From: a bacterium M00.F.Ca.ET.205.01.1.1
GTDB lineage: Bacteria > Pseudomonadota > Alphaproteobacteria > Rhizobiales > Rhizobiaceae
Direction of reading: 5' to 3'
DNA length: 64,000 bases
NCBI GenBank assembly: GCA_004791255.1
Contig: SRUQ01000007.1
Coordinates: forward strand, 62,001-126,000
Position numbers and translations under genes: made by a program
Shown here: piece after piece, positions 54,235 through 63,017 of the stretch
How positions within the stretch are numbered: the first letter of the stretch is position 1
Layout of the letters: each line of letters begins with the position of its first letter
Notes under the pieces: model-generated
Database searches by the model: none
Told to the model about the DNA's origin: nothing
Seen by the model: the letters and a program-made list of their open reading frames with translations, nothing else

Positions 54235-55704
54235 ATGGCAGACGCAGACGACGTGCTTTCCGCCGAGGCCGACGACCATTTCCACGACGAATGCGGTGTG
54301 TTCGGCATTTTCGGCCGGCAGGACGCTGCGGCCATTGTCACGCTTGGCCTGCACGCGCTGCAGCATCGCGGCCAGGAAGCGGCCGGCATCGTCTCCTATG
54401 ACGGCACCCAGTTCCATGTCGAACGCCATGTCGGCCTGATTGGCGACACCTTCACCAAGCAGGGCGTCATGGACAGGCTGCAAGGCAATCGCGCCATCGG
54501 CCACACACGTTACGCCACCACGGGCGGCGCGGGCATACGCAACATCCAGCCCTTCTTCGCCGAACTCGCCGATGGCGGCTTTGCCGTTGCCCATAACGGC
54601 AACCTGACCAACGCCATGACCGTGCAGCGCGCGCTGCAGAAGCAGGGCGCGATCTTCTCGTCCACATCAGACACCGAGACGCTGTTGCATCTGGTCGCCA
54701 CCAGCAAGGAACGCGACCTCAACTCGCGCTTCATCGATGCGGTGCGGCAGGTCGAGGGCGCCTTCTCATTGGTGGCGATGACGGCCAAGAAGATGATCGG
54801 CTGCCGCGATCCGCTCGGCATCCGGCCGCTGGTGCTGGGCGATCTCGACGGCGCCTGGATCCTGGCTTCCGAGACCTGCGCGCTCGACATCATCGGCGCC
54901 CGCTTCGTGCGCGACCTGAAGCCCGGCGAAATGGTCGTCGTCACCGCCAAGGGCATTGAAAGCCTGTTTCCGTTCGAACCGCAGAAGACCCGCTTCTGCA
55001 TCTTCGAATATGTCTATTTCGCGCGTCCGGATTCCTCGGTCGAGGGCCGCAACGTCTATGAGGTGCGCAAGCGCATCGGCGCCGAACTGGCGCAGGAGAA
55101 CCCGGTCGAGGCCGACATCGTCGTGCCGGTGCCGGATTCCGGCACGCCGGCCGCGATCGGCTTCTCCCAGGCCGCCGGCATTCCCTTCGAGCTCGGCATC
55201 ATCCGCAACCATTATGTCGGCCGCACCTTCATCCAGCCCGGCGATTCGATCCGCCACATGGGCGTCAAGCTGAAGCACAACGCCAACCGCCGCATGATCG
55301 AGGGCAAGCGCGTCGTGCTGGTCGACGACAGCATCGTGCGCGGCACCACCAGCCAGAAGATCGTGCAGATGGTGCGCGACGCCGGCGCCAAGGAAGTGCA
55401 TATGCGCATCGCCTCGCCGCCGACCAGCGCGTCGTGCTTCTATGGCGTCGACACGCCGGAAAAATCGAAGCTCCTGGCATCGCGCATGTCGATCCAGGAG
55501 ATGGCGGAGTTCATCCGCGTCGATTCGCTCGGCTTCCTGACCATCGACGGGCTCTACCGCGCGGTCGGCGAAGCCGGTCGCGACAGCGAGCAGCCGCAAT
55601 TCTGCGATGCCTGCTTCACCGGCCAATACCCGACCCGCCTGCTCGACTTCGAAGGCCACGACAATGTGCGCACGCTGTCGCTACTGTCGACCAGCGGGGC
55701 GTAG
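54235..55704 (+). CDS. purF: Amidophosphoribosyltransferase
   Basis: The 489-residue protein is an N-terminal-nucleophile glutamine amidotransferase joined to a PRTase. The catalytic Cys is Cys20 in DECGVFGIFG, so a 19-residue propeptide must be removed. The PRPP motif is VVLVDDSIVRGTTS. Cys residues in RFCIFEY, SASCFYG and FCDACFTG match the Bacillus-type enzyme with a 4Fe-4S cluster. PurF makes the first committed step of purine synthesis. I chose the ATG at 54235 because GGAG lies about 7 bases upstream. Confidence 0.95.
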   Translation: MADADDVLSAEADDHFHDECGVFGIFGRQDAAAIVTLGLHALQHRGQEAAGIVSYDGTQFHVERHVGLIGDTFTKQGVMDRLQGNRAIGHTRYATTGGAGIRNIQPFFAELADGGFAVAHNGNLTNAMTVQRALQKQGAIFSSTSDTETLLHLVATSKERDLNSRFIDAVRQVEGAFSLVAMTAKKMIGCRDPLGIRPLVLGDLDGAWILASETCALDIIGARFVRDLKPGEMVVVTAKGIESLFPFEPQKTRFCIFEYVYFARPDSSVEGRNVYEVRKRIGAELAQENPVEADIVVPVPDSGTPAAIGFSQAAGIPFELGIIRNHYVGRTFIQPGDSIRHMGVKLKHNANRRMIEGKRVVLVDDSIVRGTTSQKIVQMVRDAGAKEVHMRIASPPTSASCFYGVDTPEKSKLLASRMSIQEMAEFIRVDSLGFLTIDGLYRAVGEAGRDSEQPQFCDACFTGQYPTRLLDFEGHDNVRTLSLLSTSGA

Positions 55705-55731
55705 GCCAGACCACCTTACGGAAATTCTCGC

Positions 55732-56487
55732 ATGACCCTCGACCTTACCGGCCGCACAGCGGTCGTCACCGGCGCCTCGCGCGGCATCGGCTACTTCATC
55801 GCCAGGGAATTGGCCGCCGCCGGCGCCCACGTCATCGCGGTTGCCCGCACCGTCGGCGGGCTGGAGGAACTTGACGACCAGATCAAGGCCGAACGGGCGA
55901 AATCCGGCAAGGGCGAAGCGACGCTGGTGCCGCTCGACCTCGCCGACATGGCCGGCATCGACAGGCTGGGCGGCGCCATTCACGAGCGCTGGGGCAAGCT
56001 CGACATTCTGGTCGCCAACGCCGGCGTGCTCGGCGTCATCTCGCCGATCGGCCATGTCGAGGCCAAGACCTTCGAAAAGGTGATGACCATCAACGTCACC
56101 TCAACCTGGCGGCTGATCCGCTCGGTCGATCCGCTGCTCAGGCTCTCCGACGCCGGACGCGCCATCATCCTGTCCTCCAACGCCGCCCATTCGGCGCGCG
56201 CGTTCTGGGCCCCTTACGCGGCTTCCAAGGCCGCGGTCGAGACGATGATGCGCTCGTGGGCGCATGAGACGCAGAGCCTGCCGCTCCGGGTCAACGCCGC
56301 CGATCCCGGCGCCACCCGCACCGCCATGCGCGCGCAAGCCGTGCCCGGCGAGGATCCCGAGACGCTGCCGCATCCCCAGGAGATCGCCAGGCGCATCGTG
56401 CCGCTGGCCAGCCCGGACCTCAAGGAAACCGGGCTGATCTTCCAGGCCAAGCACAACCGCTTCGTCGCCTACCGGCAGCCCGAATAG
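55732..56487 (+). CDS. SDR family NAD(P)-dependent oxidoreductase
   Basis: The 251-residue protein has VTGASRGIGYFIARELAAAGAHVIAVAR (about 12-39), LVANAGVLG and catalytic YAASK. It is a classical SDR of unknown substrate. It lies 27 bp after purF and is often found in that place in rhizobia, so it is probably co-transcribed. Confidence 0.87.
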   Translation: MTLDLTGRTAVVTGASRGIGYFIARELAAAGAHVIAVARTVGGLEELDDQIKAERAKSGKGEATLVPLDLADMAGIDRLGGAIHERWGKLDILVANAGVLGVISPIGHVEAKTFEKVMTINVTSTWRLIRSVDPLLRLSDAGRAIILSSNAAHSARAFWAPYAASKAAVETMMRSWAHETQSLPLRVNAADPGATRTAMRAQAVPGEDPETLPHPQEIARRIVPLASPDLKETGLIFQAKHNRFVAYRQPE

Positions 56488-56688
56488 TCCGTTCTTAAGA
56501 ACGCCTACACGAAAGGCAGCGGCTTATTCTATTGTTTCGCAGCGAACCGACCATCGCCACATCACGCGGCTGTGATGTGGCGGTGGAAAGCTGTGGCGAG
56601 GTCATGCTTTCGTCATTTCGCAGGTGTTGTTAGGATCGCATCGACTCCCACAACAACCGCCCGAAATTGGCAGAACAAGGAATTTCCC

Positions 56689-56907
56689 ATGGCTTCGACC
56701 GTAGCGTTGGTCTGGTATCTGGTAATCGCCGGCCCGCAAGGCGGCATGGTTGTGCTGCCCAGCACCTTCGACAAGCGCGAACAATGCACTGCCGCCATCA
56801 CCGAATATCAGAAGCAGCCGACGCCGACCGGCTGGTCGCTGCAATGCGTGCCGAGCGCTTCGCCGTTCACCGATGAGGGTGACGCGGAAGTACCGTCGGC
56901 GCAGTAA
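56689..56907 (+). CDS. Small hypothetical protein
   Basis: The 72-residue product has a hydrophobic N-terminus (STVALVWYLVIAGPQGGMVVLP) that could be an uncleaved anchor or weak signal. Two cysteines follow (EQCTAAI and LQCVPSA). AAGGA lies 7 bases upstream of the ATG at 56689, which supports translation. I do not recognise a family. The frame is open further upstream but without a good start. Confidence 0.6.
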   Translation: MASTVALVWYLVIAGPQGGMVVLPSTFDKREQCTAAITEYQKQPTPTGWSLQCVPSASPFTDEGDAEVPSAQ

Positions 56908-56955
56908 GCGCTGGACGGCGGCTAGACTAAACTGCCAGAAGCTTGCCGGCGGGAC

Positions 56956-57003
56956 AGCGCCCCCCTCTGCCCTGCCGGGCATCTCCCCCACGAGGGGGGA
57001 GAT
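56956..57003. repeat. Palindromic intergenic repeat, second copy
   Basis: ATCTCCCCC (56981-56989) and GGGGGAGAT (56995-57003) are perfect arms. Left of them lies a GC-rich module GCCCCCCTCTGCCCTGCCGG. The core matches the palindrome at 2157-2177 in inverse orientation. It lies between the small hypothetical gene and the OsmC gene 3' ends. Confidence 0.65.
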
Positions 57004-57011
57004 TGGCGACT

Positions 57012-57518
57012 TCAACGCCGCGCACTTACCGTCAGTTCGGGCTTCTGGTTGATGGTCTGAAACACCACGCAATAACGCTCGGTCAGCTTCAGCAGCGAGT
57101 CTATCCGCTCCTGTGGTTCATCCGTATCGAGATCGAAATTGAGCCGGATGGTGCGAAAGCCGACTGGTGCATCCTTGGCGACACCGAGTGTGCCGCGAAA
57201 GTCAAGGTCGCCTTCGGCTTCCACAGTGGCGGCGCCGAGCTTGAATTCCAGCGCCGTCGCCACCGCCTTCAAGGTCACCCCGGCACAAGCGACCAGGGCC
57301 TCTAGAAGCATGTCGCCCGAGCAGAGTTCGAGTCCCGAGCCGCCGGTTGCCGGATGCAGTCCGGCGATCGCGATCGCCCTGCCGGTCTCCACCTTGCAGG
57401 CAACCGACTGGTCATCGATCGCACCTTTGGCCCTGAGCGTGATGAGCGCGCGCGAAGCGTCGTCGCGATAGGCTTGCTTCAGTGGCCCCTGCATGGCCTT
57501 CAATCCGGTCGCATCCAT
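57012..57518 (-). CDS. OsmC family peroxiredoxin-like protein
   Basis: The 168-residue protein matches the OsmC/Ohr fold with the two redox cysteines in LELCSGDMLLEAL and ERYCVVFQTI. OsmC/Ohr proteins reduce organic hydroperoxides in the cytosol using the Cys pair. The N-terminal part (TLRAKGAIDDQSVACKVETGRAI) fits the strand-rich dimer interface. It is a single-gene unit, convergent with the small hypothetical gene. Confidence 0.85.
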   Translation of the reverse strand: MDATGLKAMQGPLKQAYRDDASRALITLRAKGAIDDQSVACKVETGRAIAIAGLHPATGGSGLELCSGDMLLEALVACAGVTLKAVATALEFKLGAATVEAEGDLDFRGTLGVAKDAPVGFRTIRLNFDLDTDEPQERIDSLLKLTERYCVVFQTINQKPELTVSARR

Positions 57519-57738
57519 TTCGCTGCCCTTTTGTCGACTGTTTCAATCGTTGGCGTGCGCCGCCCGGTCGAAATTCGCCCCGATCACCCTGTAAAGCAAA
57601 CGATATTCGTTCCCACTGCAGTTCCACTCAGCCGCCGGGGGCGCGCAGACCGATATCCCAAATGGGACATTGACGGACGCGGCCCCAAACCCGTCTGATC
57701 CCCGCAGATCTTGTCGTTCCATTTTCCGGTGATCCGCC

Positions 57739-58845
57739 ATGCCACGTACCCTTTCGACAAAGCCGAAACAGGACGGGTTTCGCGCGCCTGGCGAATTCGA
57801 GCCCAAATCGGGCTGCTGGCTGATCTGGCCGGAGCGCCCCGACACCTGGCGCCTCGGCGCCAAGCCGGCGCAGAAATTGTTCGCCAATGTCGCGGCGGCG
57901 ATCGCGCAAAGCGAACCGGTGACGGTGGCGGCCTCCGGTCGCCAATGGCAAAATGCCAGAGCGCGGCTGCCTAGCCATGTGCGCGTCGTGGAAATGTCAA
58001 CGAACGATTCATGGCTGCGCGACAGCGGTCCCAATTTCGTCGTCAACGATCATGGCGACGTGCGCGGCGTCGACTGGACCTTCAACGCCTATGGCGGGTT
58101 CAACGGTGGGCTTTACGCGCCCTGGGACCTGGATGACCTGGCGGCGCAAAAGGTGCTCGAGGTCGAAAGGATGGATCGTTACCGCGCGCCACTGATCGCC
58201 GAGGGCGGCGGCTTGCAGTGCGATGGCGAAGGTACTCTCCTCACGACGCAGCAATGCCTGCTCAATCCAAATCGCAACGCCCATCTCGGCAAGGCCGAGG
58301 TGGAACGGCAGCTTGGCGACTATCTCGGCGTCGAAACCGTCATCTGGCTGCCGCGCGGCCTTGCGTTCGACGAGACCGACGGCCATATCGACGATGTCTG
58401 TTGCTTCGTGCGGCCCGGCGTAGTCGCGCTGAGCTGGACCGACAATCGGGAAGACCCGCAATATGAGATCGTGCGGGAAGCCGAGGACATGCTTCGTTCG
58501 GCCCGTGACGCGCGCGGCCGCGCCCTGGAAGTCCACCGGCTGCCCCATCCGTTGCCGATCGAGATAACGCCGGAAGAAAGCGAAAGCGTGGACCGGCTCG
58601 ATTCGACCTGGGCGCGACCGGCCGGAATCCGGATCGCGGCGAGCTATATCAACTACTATCCCGGCAACAGTGTCGTGGTCGTGCCGGAGTTCGGCTCCGA
58701 TCTCGATGTCAAGGCCAAGGCAACGCTGGCCGCGCTTTTCCCCGACCACAGGATAATCGGCATCGAGAACTCTCGCGAGATCTTGCTCGGCGGCGGCAAT
58801 GTCGCCTGCATCACCTTGCCGGTCTATGCGCCGCAACGACGCTGA
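57739..58845 (+). CDS. aguA: Agmatine deiminase family protein
   Basis: The 368-residue protein is a pentein-fold deiminase: PKSGCWLIWPERPDTW, STNDSWLRDSGPNFVVN, FNAYGGFNGG, EGGGLQCDGEGTLLTTQQCLLNPNRN, and the catalytic GGGNVACITLP with Cys357. Agmatine deiminase makes N-carbamoylputrescine from agmatine. The usual GGGNIHCIT reads GGGNVACIT here, with Ala in place of His before the Cys. The next gene encodes a PotF-type binding protein, 48 bp away, which fits polyamine uptake and use. Confidence 0.87.
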   Translation: MPRTLSTKPKQDGFRAPGEFEPKSGCWLIWPERPDTWRLGAKPAQKLFANVAAAIAQSEPVTVAASGRQWQNARARLPSHVRVVEMSTNDSWLRDSGPNFVVNDHGDVRGVDWTFNAYGGFNGGLYAPWDLDDLAAQKVLEVERMDRYRAPLIAEGGGLQCDGEGTLLTTQQCLLNPNRNAHLGKAEVERQLGDYLGVETVIWLPRGLAFDETDGHIDDVCCFVRPGVVALSWTDNREDPQYEIVREAEDMLRSARDARGRALEVHRLPHPLPIEITPEESESVDRLDSTWARPAGIRIAASYINYYPGNSVVVVPEFGSDLDVKAKATLAALFPDHRIIGIENSREILLGGGNVACITLPVYAPQRR

Positions 58846-58893
58846 GAAACGAGCCATGCCGGCAGACCGACCGCAGCGAAAAGGAGGACATTC

Positions 58894-59997
58894 ATGCGCG
58901 CTCTTATCTTCTCGGCCCTGCTTGGCGGGCTTGCCTGCGGCACCTGTGCCGGCGCGGCCCAGGCGGACGAGGAAAAGGTGGTCAACGTCTACAACTGGTC
59001 CGACTACATCGCGCCGGACACAGCCGATAAATTCGAGAAGGAGACGGGGATCAAGGTTCGCTACGATGTCTATGACGGCAACGAAGTTCTCGAGACCAAG
59101 CTGCTGACCGGCGGCTCGGGATATGATGTGGTCTATCCCTCGGCCTATCCGTTCCTGAAGAACCAGGTTAAGGCCGGCGCTTTGCTGGAACTCGACCCAT
59201 CGAAGCTTGCAAATCACTCGAAGATCGACCAGCAGGCCCTCTCGCTGATTGCCGGCGCGGACCCCCGGAACCTGCATGCCGTGCCCTACATGGCGGTCAC
59301 CGACGGCATTGGCTACAACGTCGCCGCCGTCAAACAGCGGCTGCCGAACGCGCCGACGGATTCCTTCGCCATGGTCTTCGACGTCGACGTGGTCAAGAAG
59401 CTCTCCGATTGCGGCGTGGCCATGATCGATGCGCCCGCAGAAGTCATCCCGATGGCGATGAACTATCTCCATATCGACCCCAGGTCGACCAGCCCCGACG
59501 ACCTCGCCAAGGTCGAGGAACTGATGGGCAAGGTGCGACCCTACATCCGCTATTTCCATTCATCGAAATACATCAACGACCTGGCGAACGGCGACATCTG
59601 TGTCGTGCTGGGCTGGTCCGGCGACATACTTCAGGCAAGGACCCGTGCCGCCGAATCCGCTGGGAAGCTTGAGATCGCCTATTCCATCCCGAGGGAAGGC
59701 ACACTCATCAACTTCGATACGATGGCGATACCGAAGGATGCGCCACACCCCGGCAACGCCCAGGCCTGGATCGACTTCAATCTGCGGCCCGATATCGCCG
59801 CCGCCAATTCCAGCTATGTCTCCTACGCCAATGCAATACCGGCCTCCTTGCCGCTGATGGACAAGGCGATTGCCGGCGATCCGGGCGTCTATCCTCCCGA
59901 TGCCGTGAAGGCCAGGCTGTTCGTGGTGGACAACAATGACGCCAAGCTGCTTCGATCGCAAAATCGCATGTGGACGCGCATCGTGACGGGCCAGTAG
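58894..59997 (+). CDS. PotF-like polyamine ABC transporter substrate-binding protein
   Basis: The 367-residue periplasmic protein has a signal peptide (LIFSALLGGLACGTCAGAAQA) and the PotD/PotF start VVNVYNWSDYIAPDTADKFEKETGIKVRYDVYDGNEVLETKLLTGGSGYDVVYPS. AAGGAGG is 7-9 bases upstream. PotF binds putrescine for its ABC importer. No ATPase or permease gene follows here, so it must work with a transporter elsewhere or serve as a sensor. It follows aguA in the same direction. Confidence 0.88.
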   Translation: MRALIFSALLGGLACGTCAGAAQADEEKVVNVYNWSDYIAPDTADKFEKETGIKVRYDVYDGNEVLETKLLTGGSGYDVVYPSAYPFLKNQVKAGALLELDPSKLANHSKIDQQALSLIAGADPRNLHAVPYMAVTDGIGYNVAAVKQRLPNAPTDSFAMVFDVDVVKKLSDCGVAMIDAPAEVIPMAMNYLHIDPRSTSPDDLAKVEELMGKVRPYIRYFHSSKYINDLANGDICVVLGWSGDILQARTRAAESAGKLEIAYSIPREGTLINFDTMAIPKDAPHPGNAQAWIDFNLRPDIAAANSSYVSYANAIPASLPLMDKAIAGDPGVYPPDAVKARLFVVDNNDAKLLRSQNRMWTRIVTGQ

Positions 59998-60035
59998 CGC
60001 AATTCCAGGAAAAGTGCGTGGCGGCGCCTACGCCG

Positions 60036-60791
60036 TCAGTCCTGAGCGACGTCGCGAATCGTCGCCAGCAGTTCGACCTGGGAATGCACGCCGAGCTTGC
60101 GATAGATCTGCTTGATGTGATTGCGGACGGTGCCGGGTGAAATGGCGAGGCTTCGCGAAATGGTCTTGGCATTGCCGCCGTCGACCAGATGCTGGACGAT
60201 CTCGCTCTCGCGGCTGCTTAGCCGCGATCGTGCCGAACCGACCATCATGCTCTTGTCCCGGCAGCGGCACAGATCGAGCAGCTTCTGCAAAATGAGCTTC
60301 GTCGCGTCGCTTGCCGCGCGAGCCATCGCCAAATCCTGCTCGCCGAAAGGTGGCGTCCCGTTTCGGCGCAGAAAGGTGGCATAGCCGGCGGTCAGCCGGT
60401 CAAGATTGAACACGCCGGTTATCTCATCGAAGCTGTCGGAAGGACCGTAGAATTCGCGATAGTAGGGCGTGAACTGGAAGTCGCCGTTGCGCAGGGCCGA
60501 CAACGGCAACAGGAAGTCCTGCCTGCTGCTGGCGAACTTCTGGAAGAAAGGATCCAGACGGTAGACGCGGGCATCATAGTCGCGGTTCCAGCGATCGGGG
60601 CCGGCATCGTCGATGGTCAGGGACGTGATGTCTCGACGATAGAAGCCGACATAGACGCGGTCCGAGCCCAGCAGCACGCTCGCCGCCGCCGTGAAGCGAG
60701 CCGACAATTCTTCCGGCGTCGCGGCAACGGCCGCGGCGGCCAAACCACCGCTCCAGCGTCCAAACCGATCGAGGGAAAAGGTCGACTGCAT
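60036..60791 (-). CDS. LuxR family transcriptional regulator
   Basis: The 251-residue protein has an N-terminal sensor-like domain of about 170 residues without a clear acyl-homoserine-lactone signature. The C-terminal LuxR HTH is SRLSSRESEIVQHLVDGGNAKTISRSLAISPGTVRNHIKQIYRKLGVHSQVELL (about residues 186-239). I chose the ATG at 60791 because GGACCGGA lies just upstream. Its 3' end is 38 bp from the convergent PotF-like gene, so it could regulate polyamine use; this is inference from position only. Confidence 0.82.
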   Translation of the reverse strand: MQSTFSLDRFGRWSGGLAAAAVAATPEELSARFTAAASVLLGSDRVYVGFYRRDITSLTIDDAGPDRWNRDYDARVYRLDPFFQKFASSRQDFLLPLSALRNGDFQFTPYYREFYGPSDSFDEITGVFNLDRLTAGYATFLRRNGTPPFGEQDLAMARAASDATKLILQKLLDLCRCRDKSMMVGSARSRLSSRESEIVQHLVDGGNAKTISRSLAISPGTVRNHIKQIYRKLGVHSQVELLATIRDVAQD

Positions 60792-60984
60792 TCCGGTCCA
60801 CAGTAGCGCAAGCCGTTGCAAGTTCAACCTGACGGAGCCATGCCACCAGGCTTGAGAGGGCTTCCGCACCGCAACTCCCATCCCTTGCCCCAACGCAAGC
60901 ATGACGCTGGTTCTGCGCCTGTGACCAACGTGGCCGAGGCTGCTGACACTACGATGTCAGGACGGAACCGCGTAGAGTGGCGAC

Positions 60985-61893
60985 ATGACCGATGCCATTG
61001 CCTCCAGTTCCCCTGATACAGCCGAACGCTCGCTGGGCATCGTGCTGGTGTCGGCGTCGGCTGCGGTGTTCGGCCTGACCGGCGTCTTGACCAAATCGAT
61101 CCATGCCGATCCGCTGACCATCACCTGCTGGCGTGGCTTCATCGGCTCGATCCTGATCAGCCTCTATGTGTTGTGGCGCCGGCGGCGCTCCGGCAACCGC
61201 CAAACGCTGCGGCTCGGCTGGCGTGGCTGGCTGTTGGCGGTGGAAGGGGCGCTAGCCAGCATCGCCTTCATATCAGCCTTCAAATTCACCTTCGTCGCCA
61301 ATGTCACGGTCATCTACGCGACATCGCCCTTCATTGCCGCCTTGCTGGCCTATTTGCTGGTGCGTGAGCCGATCCGCCTGCAGACGATGCTTGCCGCCGC
61401 TGCCTCGCTTTGCGGCGTGGCGGTCATGGTCTGGTCGAGCTTCGGCAGCGGCAATCTGTTCGGCGACGGCCTGGCGCTGCTGATGACGATCGGCAGCGCG
61501 CTCTACATGATCATGGTGCGCGCCTTTCGCGACACGCCGGTGGTGTGGGCCGGCGCGGTGTCGGCCATGCTTCTGTTCGCCCTCGGCTGGTTCGTCACCG
61601 ATCCGCTGGCGGTCTCCGCACGGGACGCGCTGCTGTTGATCGCTTTCGGTTCGTGCTTTGCGCTGTCCTCGATCCTTTGGACGGAAGGTGCACGGCTCAT
61701 CCCGGCAGCCGAATCCGGCCTGCTCGGTTCGGCCGAAGTGCCGTTTGCGATCCTGTTTGCCTTCCTGTTCCTGGCCGAGATTCCGCCGATGGCCAGCCTG
61801 ATCGGTGGCGTCATCGTGCTGGCAGCGGTGTTTGCCCATGCCGGCCGTGACTGGGTGGCGGCCAGACAACACGCGGCGCCAAACCTCTCGTGA
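60985..61893 (+). CDS. EamA/DMT family transporter
   Basis: The 302-residue protein has two EamA repeats with about ten membrane segments: IVLVSASAAVFGLTGVLTKSIHADPLTITCWRGFIGSILIS in repeat 1, and SILWTEGARLIPAAESGLLGSAEVPFAILFAFLFLAEIPP in repeat 2. It is an inner-membrane transporter of unknown substrate. Divergent from the LuxR gene by about 190 bp. Confidence 0.87.
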   Translation: MTDAIASSSPDTAERSLGIVLVSASAAVFGLTGVLTKSIHADPLTITCWRGFIGSILISLYVLWRRRRSGNRQTLRLGWRGWLLAVEGALASIAFISAFKFTFVANVTVIYATSPFIAALLAYLLVREPIRLQTMLAAAASLCGVAVMVWSSFGSGNLFGDGLALLMTIGSALYMIMVRAFRDTPVVWAGAVSAMLLFALGWFVTDPLAVSARDALLLIAFGSCFALSSILWTEGARLIPAAESGLLGSAEVPFAILFAFLFLAEIPPMASLIGGVIVLAAVFAHAGRDWVAARQHAAPNLS

Positions 61894-61950
61894 CGAGGAA
61901 ATCCAAAAAAATTCCACAGTCACGGAACCATCATCCGGTTCAGGCATTAT

Positions 61951-62034
61951 GTAGCCGACGGACCACCCCCCAAGTCCCCCCAAACCCCTGGTCCGTCCTA
62001 CCTCCAAGCCGACCGCAAGGTCGGCTTTTTCTTT
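61951..62034 (+). ncRNA. Candidate small RNA with a C-rich loop and terminator
   Basis: ACGGACCA (61958-61965) and TGGTCCGT (61989-61996) are perfect 8-bp arms around a 23-nt loop made of three C-runs. A second hairpin, AAGCCGACC (62006-62014) and GGTCGGCTT (62019-62027) with GCAA loop, ends in a T-run to 62030. Together they look like a small RNA of about 75-85 nt: C-rich unpaired loop plus Rho-independent terminator. The promoter is weak (CATTAT at 61945-61950). The second hairpin could instead just terminate the upstream transporter gene. Confidence 0.5.
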
Positions 62035-62041
62035 GCCGAGA

Positions 62042-62908
62042 TCAGCCAAACGATCCCGGCAAAGCCAGGCCGGCACCAAGCAGCGTGGCCAGCTCCCGTG
62101 CCGGGCCTTCGGCATCGTCGCGTTGCCGGATGGCGAACTCGGCGACGGGAACCGGCGGCAGATCGAACCCGCGCGGCGCTTCTGAAATGCCGGAATGGGC
62201 AAAGCGTTGGGTGCGCAGCGTCAACGCAATGCCGGCATTCACCGCCGTGCGCAGTCCGGCAAGGCTGGCGCTGCCGGCCGCGATACGGTAGCGGCGCCCG
62301 GCCGCATCAAGTGCGGCGATCGCCGCTTCGCGAAAGCCGCAATACGGATCGAGCAGCGCCAGCGGCAATTCCTCCTGCCGCGCCGCCAGACCTTTTTGCG
62401 AACAAAGCCATAGCATCGGCTCGCGCAACACCGCGACTTCATCAGGCGCCGGCGCCTGGCGCATCACGATCGCCAGGTCGAGCCCGCCACCCTGAAGGGC
62501 CTGCGCCAACTCGGCGGAACGGCCGACACGCAGTTCGATCCTGACCCGCGGATGGCTTTGGGCAAAGGCCCGCAGAAGATCGGGCAGGCCGCTGTCGGCG
62601 AAATCCTGAGTCGTGCCGATGGCGATGCGTCCGTCGGCCTTCGCACCCTTGAGGCCGAGCCACGCCTCGCGATGCGCGGCAAGGATGCGCCGGGCGTGGC
62701 CGACCAGATCCTCGCCGGTCGGCGTCAGCCCACGGCCCCTGCCCTGCGGCGCCAGCAACGGTTCGCCGACGGCCTCCTCCAGCCGCTGCATCTGCGCCGT
62801 CACGGCCGAGGGCGAACGCCCCACGATCGACGCAGCCTGCGCCAGCGAACCGCCATCGACGAAGGCCAGGAATGTTTTCAGGAGGTCGGGATCAAGCGTT
62901 CTCATCAT
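62042..62908 (-). CDS. LysR family transcriptional regulator
   Basis: The 288-residue protein has the LysR HTH at the N-terminus (DLLKTFLAFVDGGSLAQAASIVGRSPSAVTAQMQRLEEAVGEPLL, about 8-52) and a periplasmic-binding-like effector domain. The start is the first or second of two adjacent ATGs (62908, 62905). No Shine-Dalgarno is visible, and a palindrome overlaps the start. It is divergent from the tautomerase gene, its likely target. Confidence 0.87.
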   Translation of the reverse strand: MMRTLDPDLLKTFLAFVDGGSLAQAASIVGRSPSAVTAQMQRLEEAVGEPLLAPQGRGRGLTPTGEDLVGHARRILAAHREAWLGLKGAKADGRIAIGTTQDFADSGLPDLLRAFAQSHPRVRIELRVGRSAELAQALQGGGLDLAIVMRQAPAPDEVAVLREPMLWLCSQKGLAARQEELPLALLDPYCGFREAAIAALDAAGRRYRIAAGSASLAGLRTAVNAGIALTLRTQRFAHSGISEAPRGFDLPPVPVAEFAIRQRDDAEGPARELATLLGAGLALPGSFG

Positions 62909-62950
62909 TCGATTTTATCGAAGTGTCTGTTAAAAACAATTCGATTTTAT
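62908..62950. promoter_or_regulatory. Palindromic operator pair between LysR and tautomerase genes
   Basis: TTCGATTTTATCGAA (62908-62922) is a perfect 6-bp inverted repeat with a 3-nt spacer. TTCGATTTTAT recurs at 62940-62950, about 32 bp away. The first site overlaps the lysR start codon. Two sites at about three helical turns fit LysR tetramer binding and autoregulation. Confidence 0.72.
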
Positions 62951-63017
62951 TGGTCAATTGATGATGGCAAGGTCACTCCAACGGCAAACGGATGCCGCTC
63001 AAACCAGGGAGAAGACA

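Noticed and set aside
58009-59559. 516-codon frame opposite aguA and the PotF-like gene
   Set aside because: Antisense shadow of two well-supported genes; no family pattern and no ribosome-binding site.
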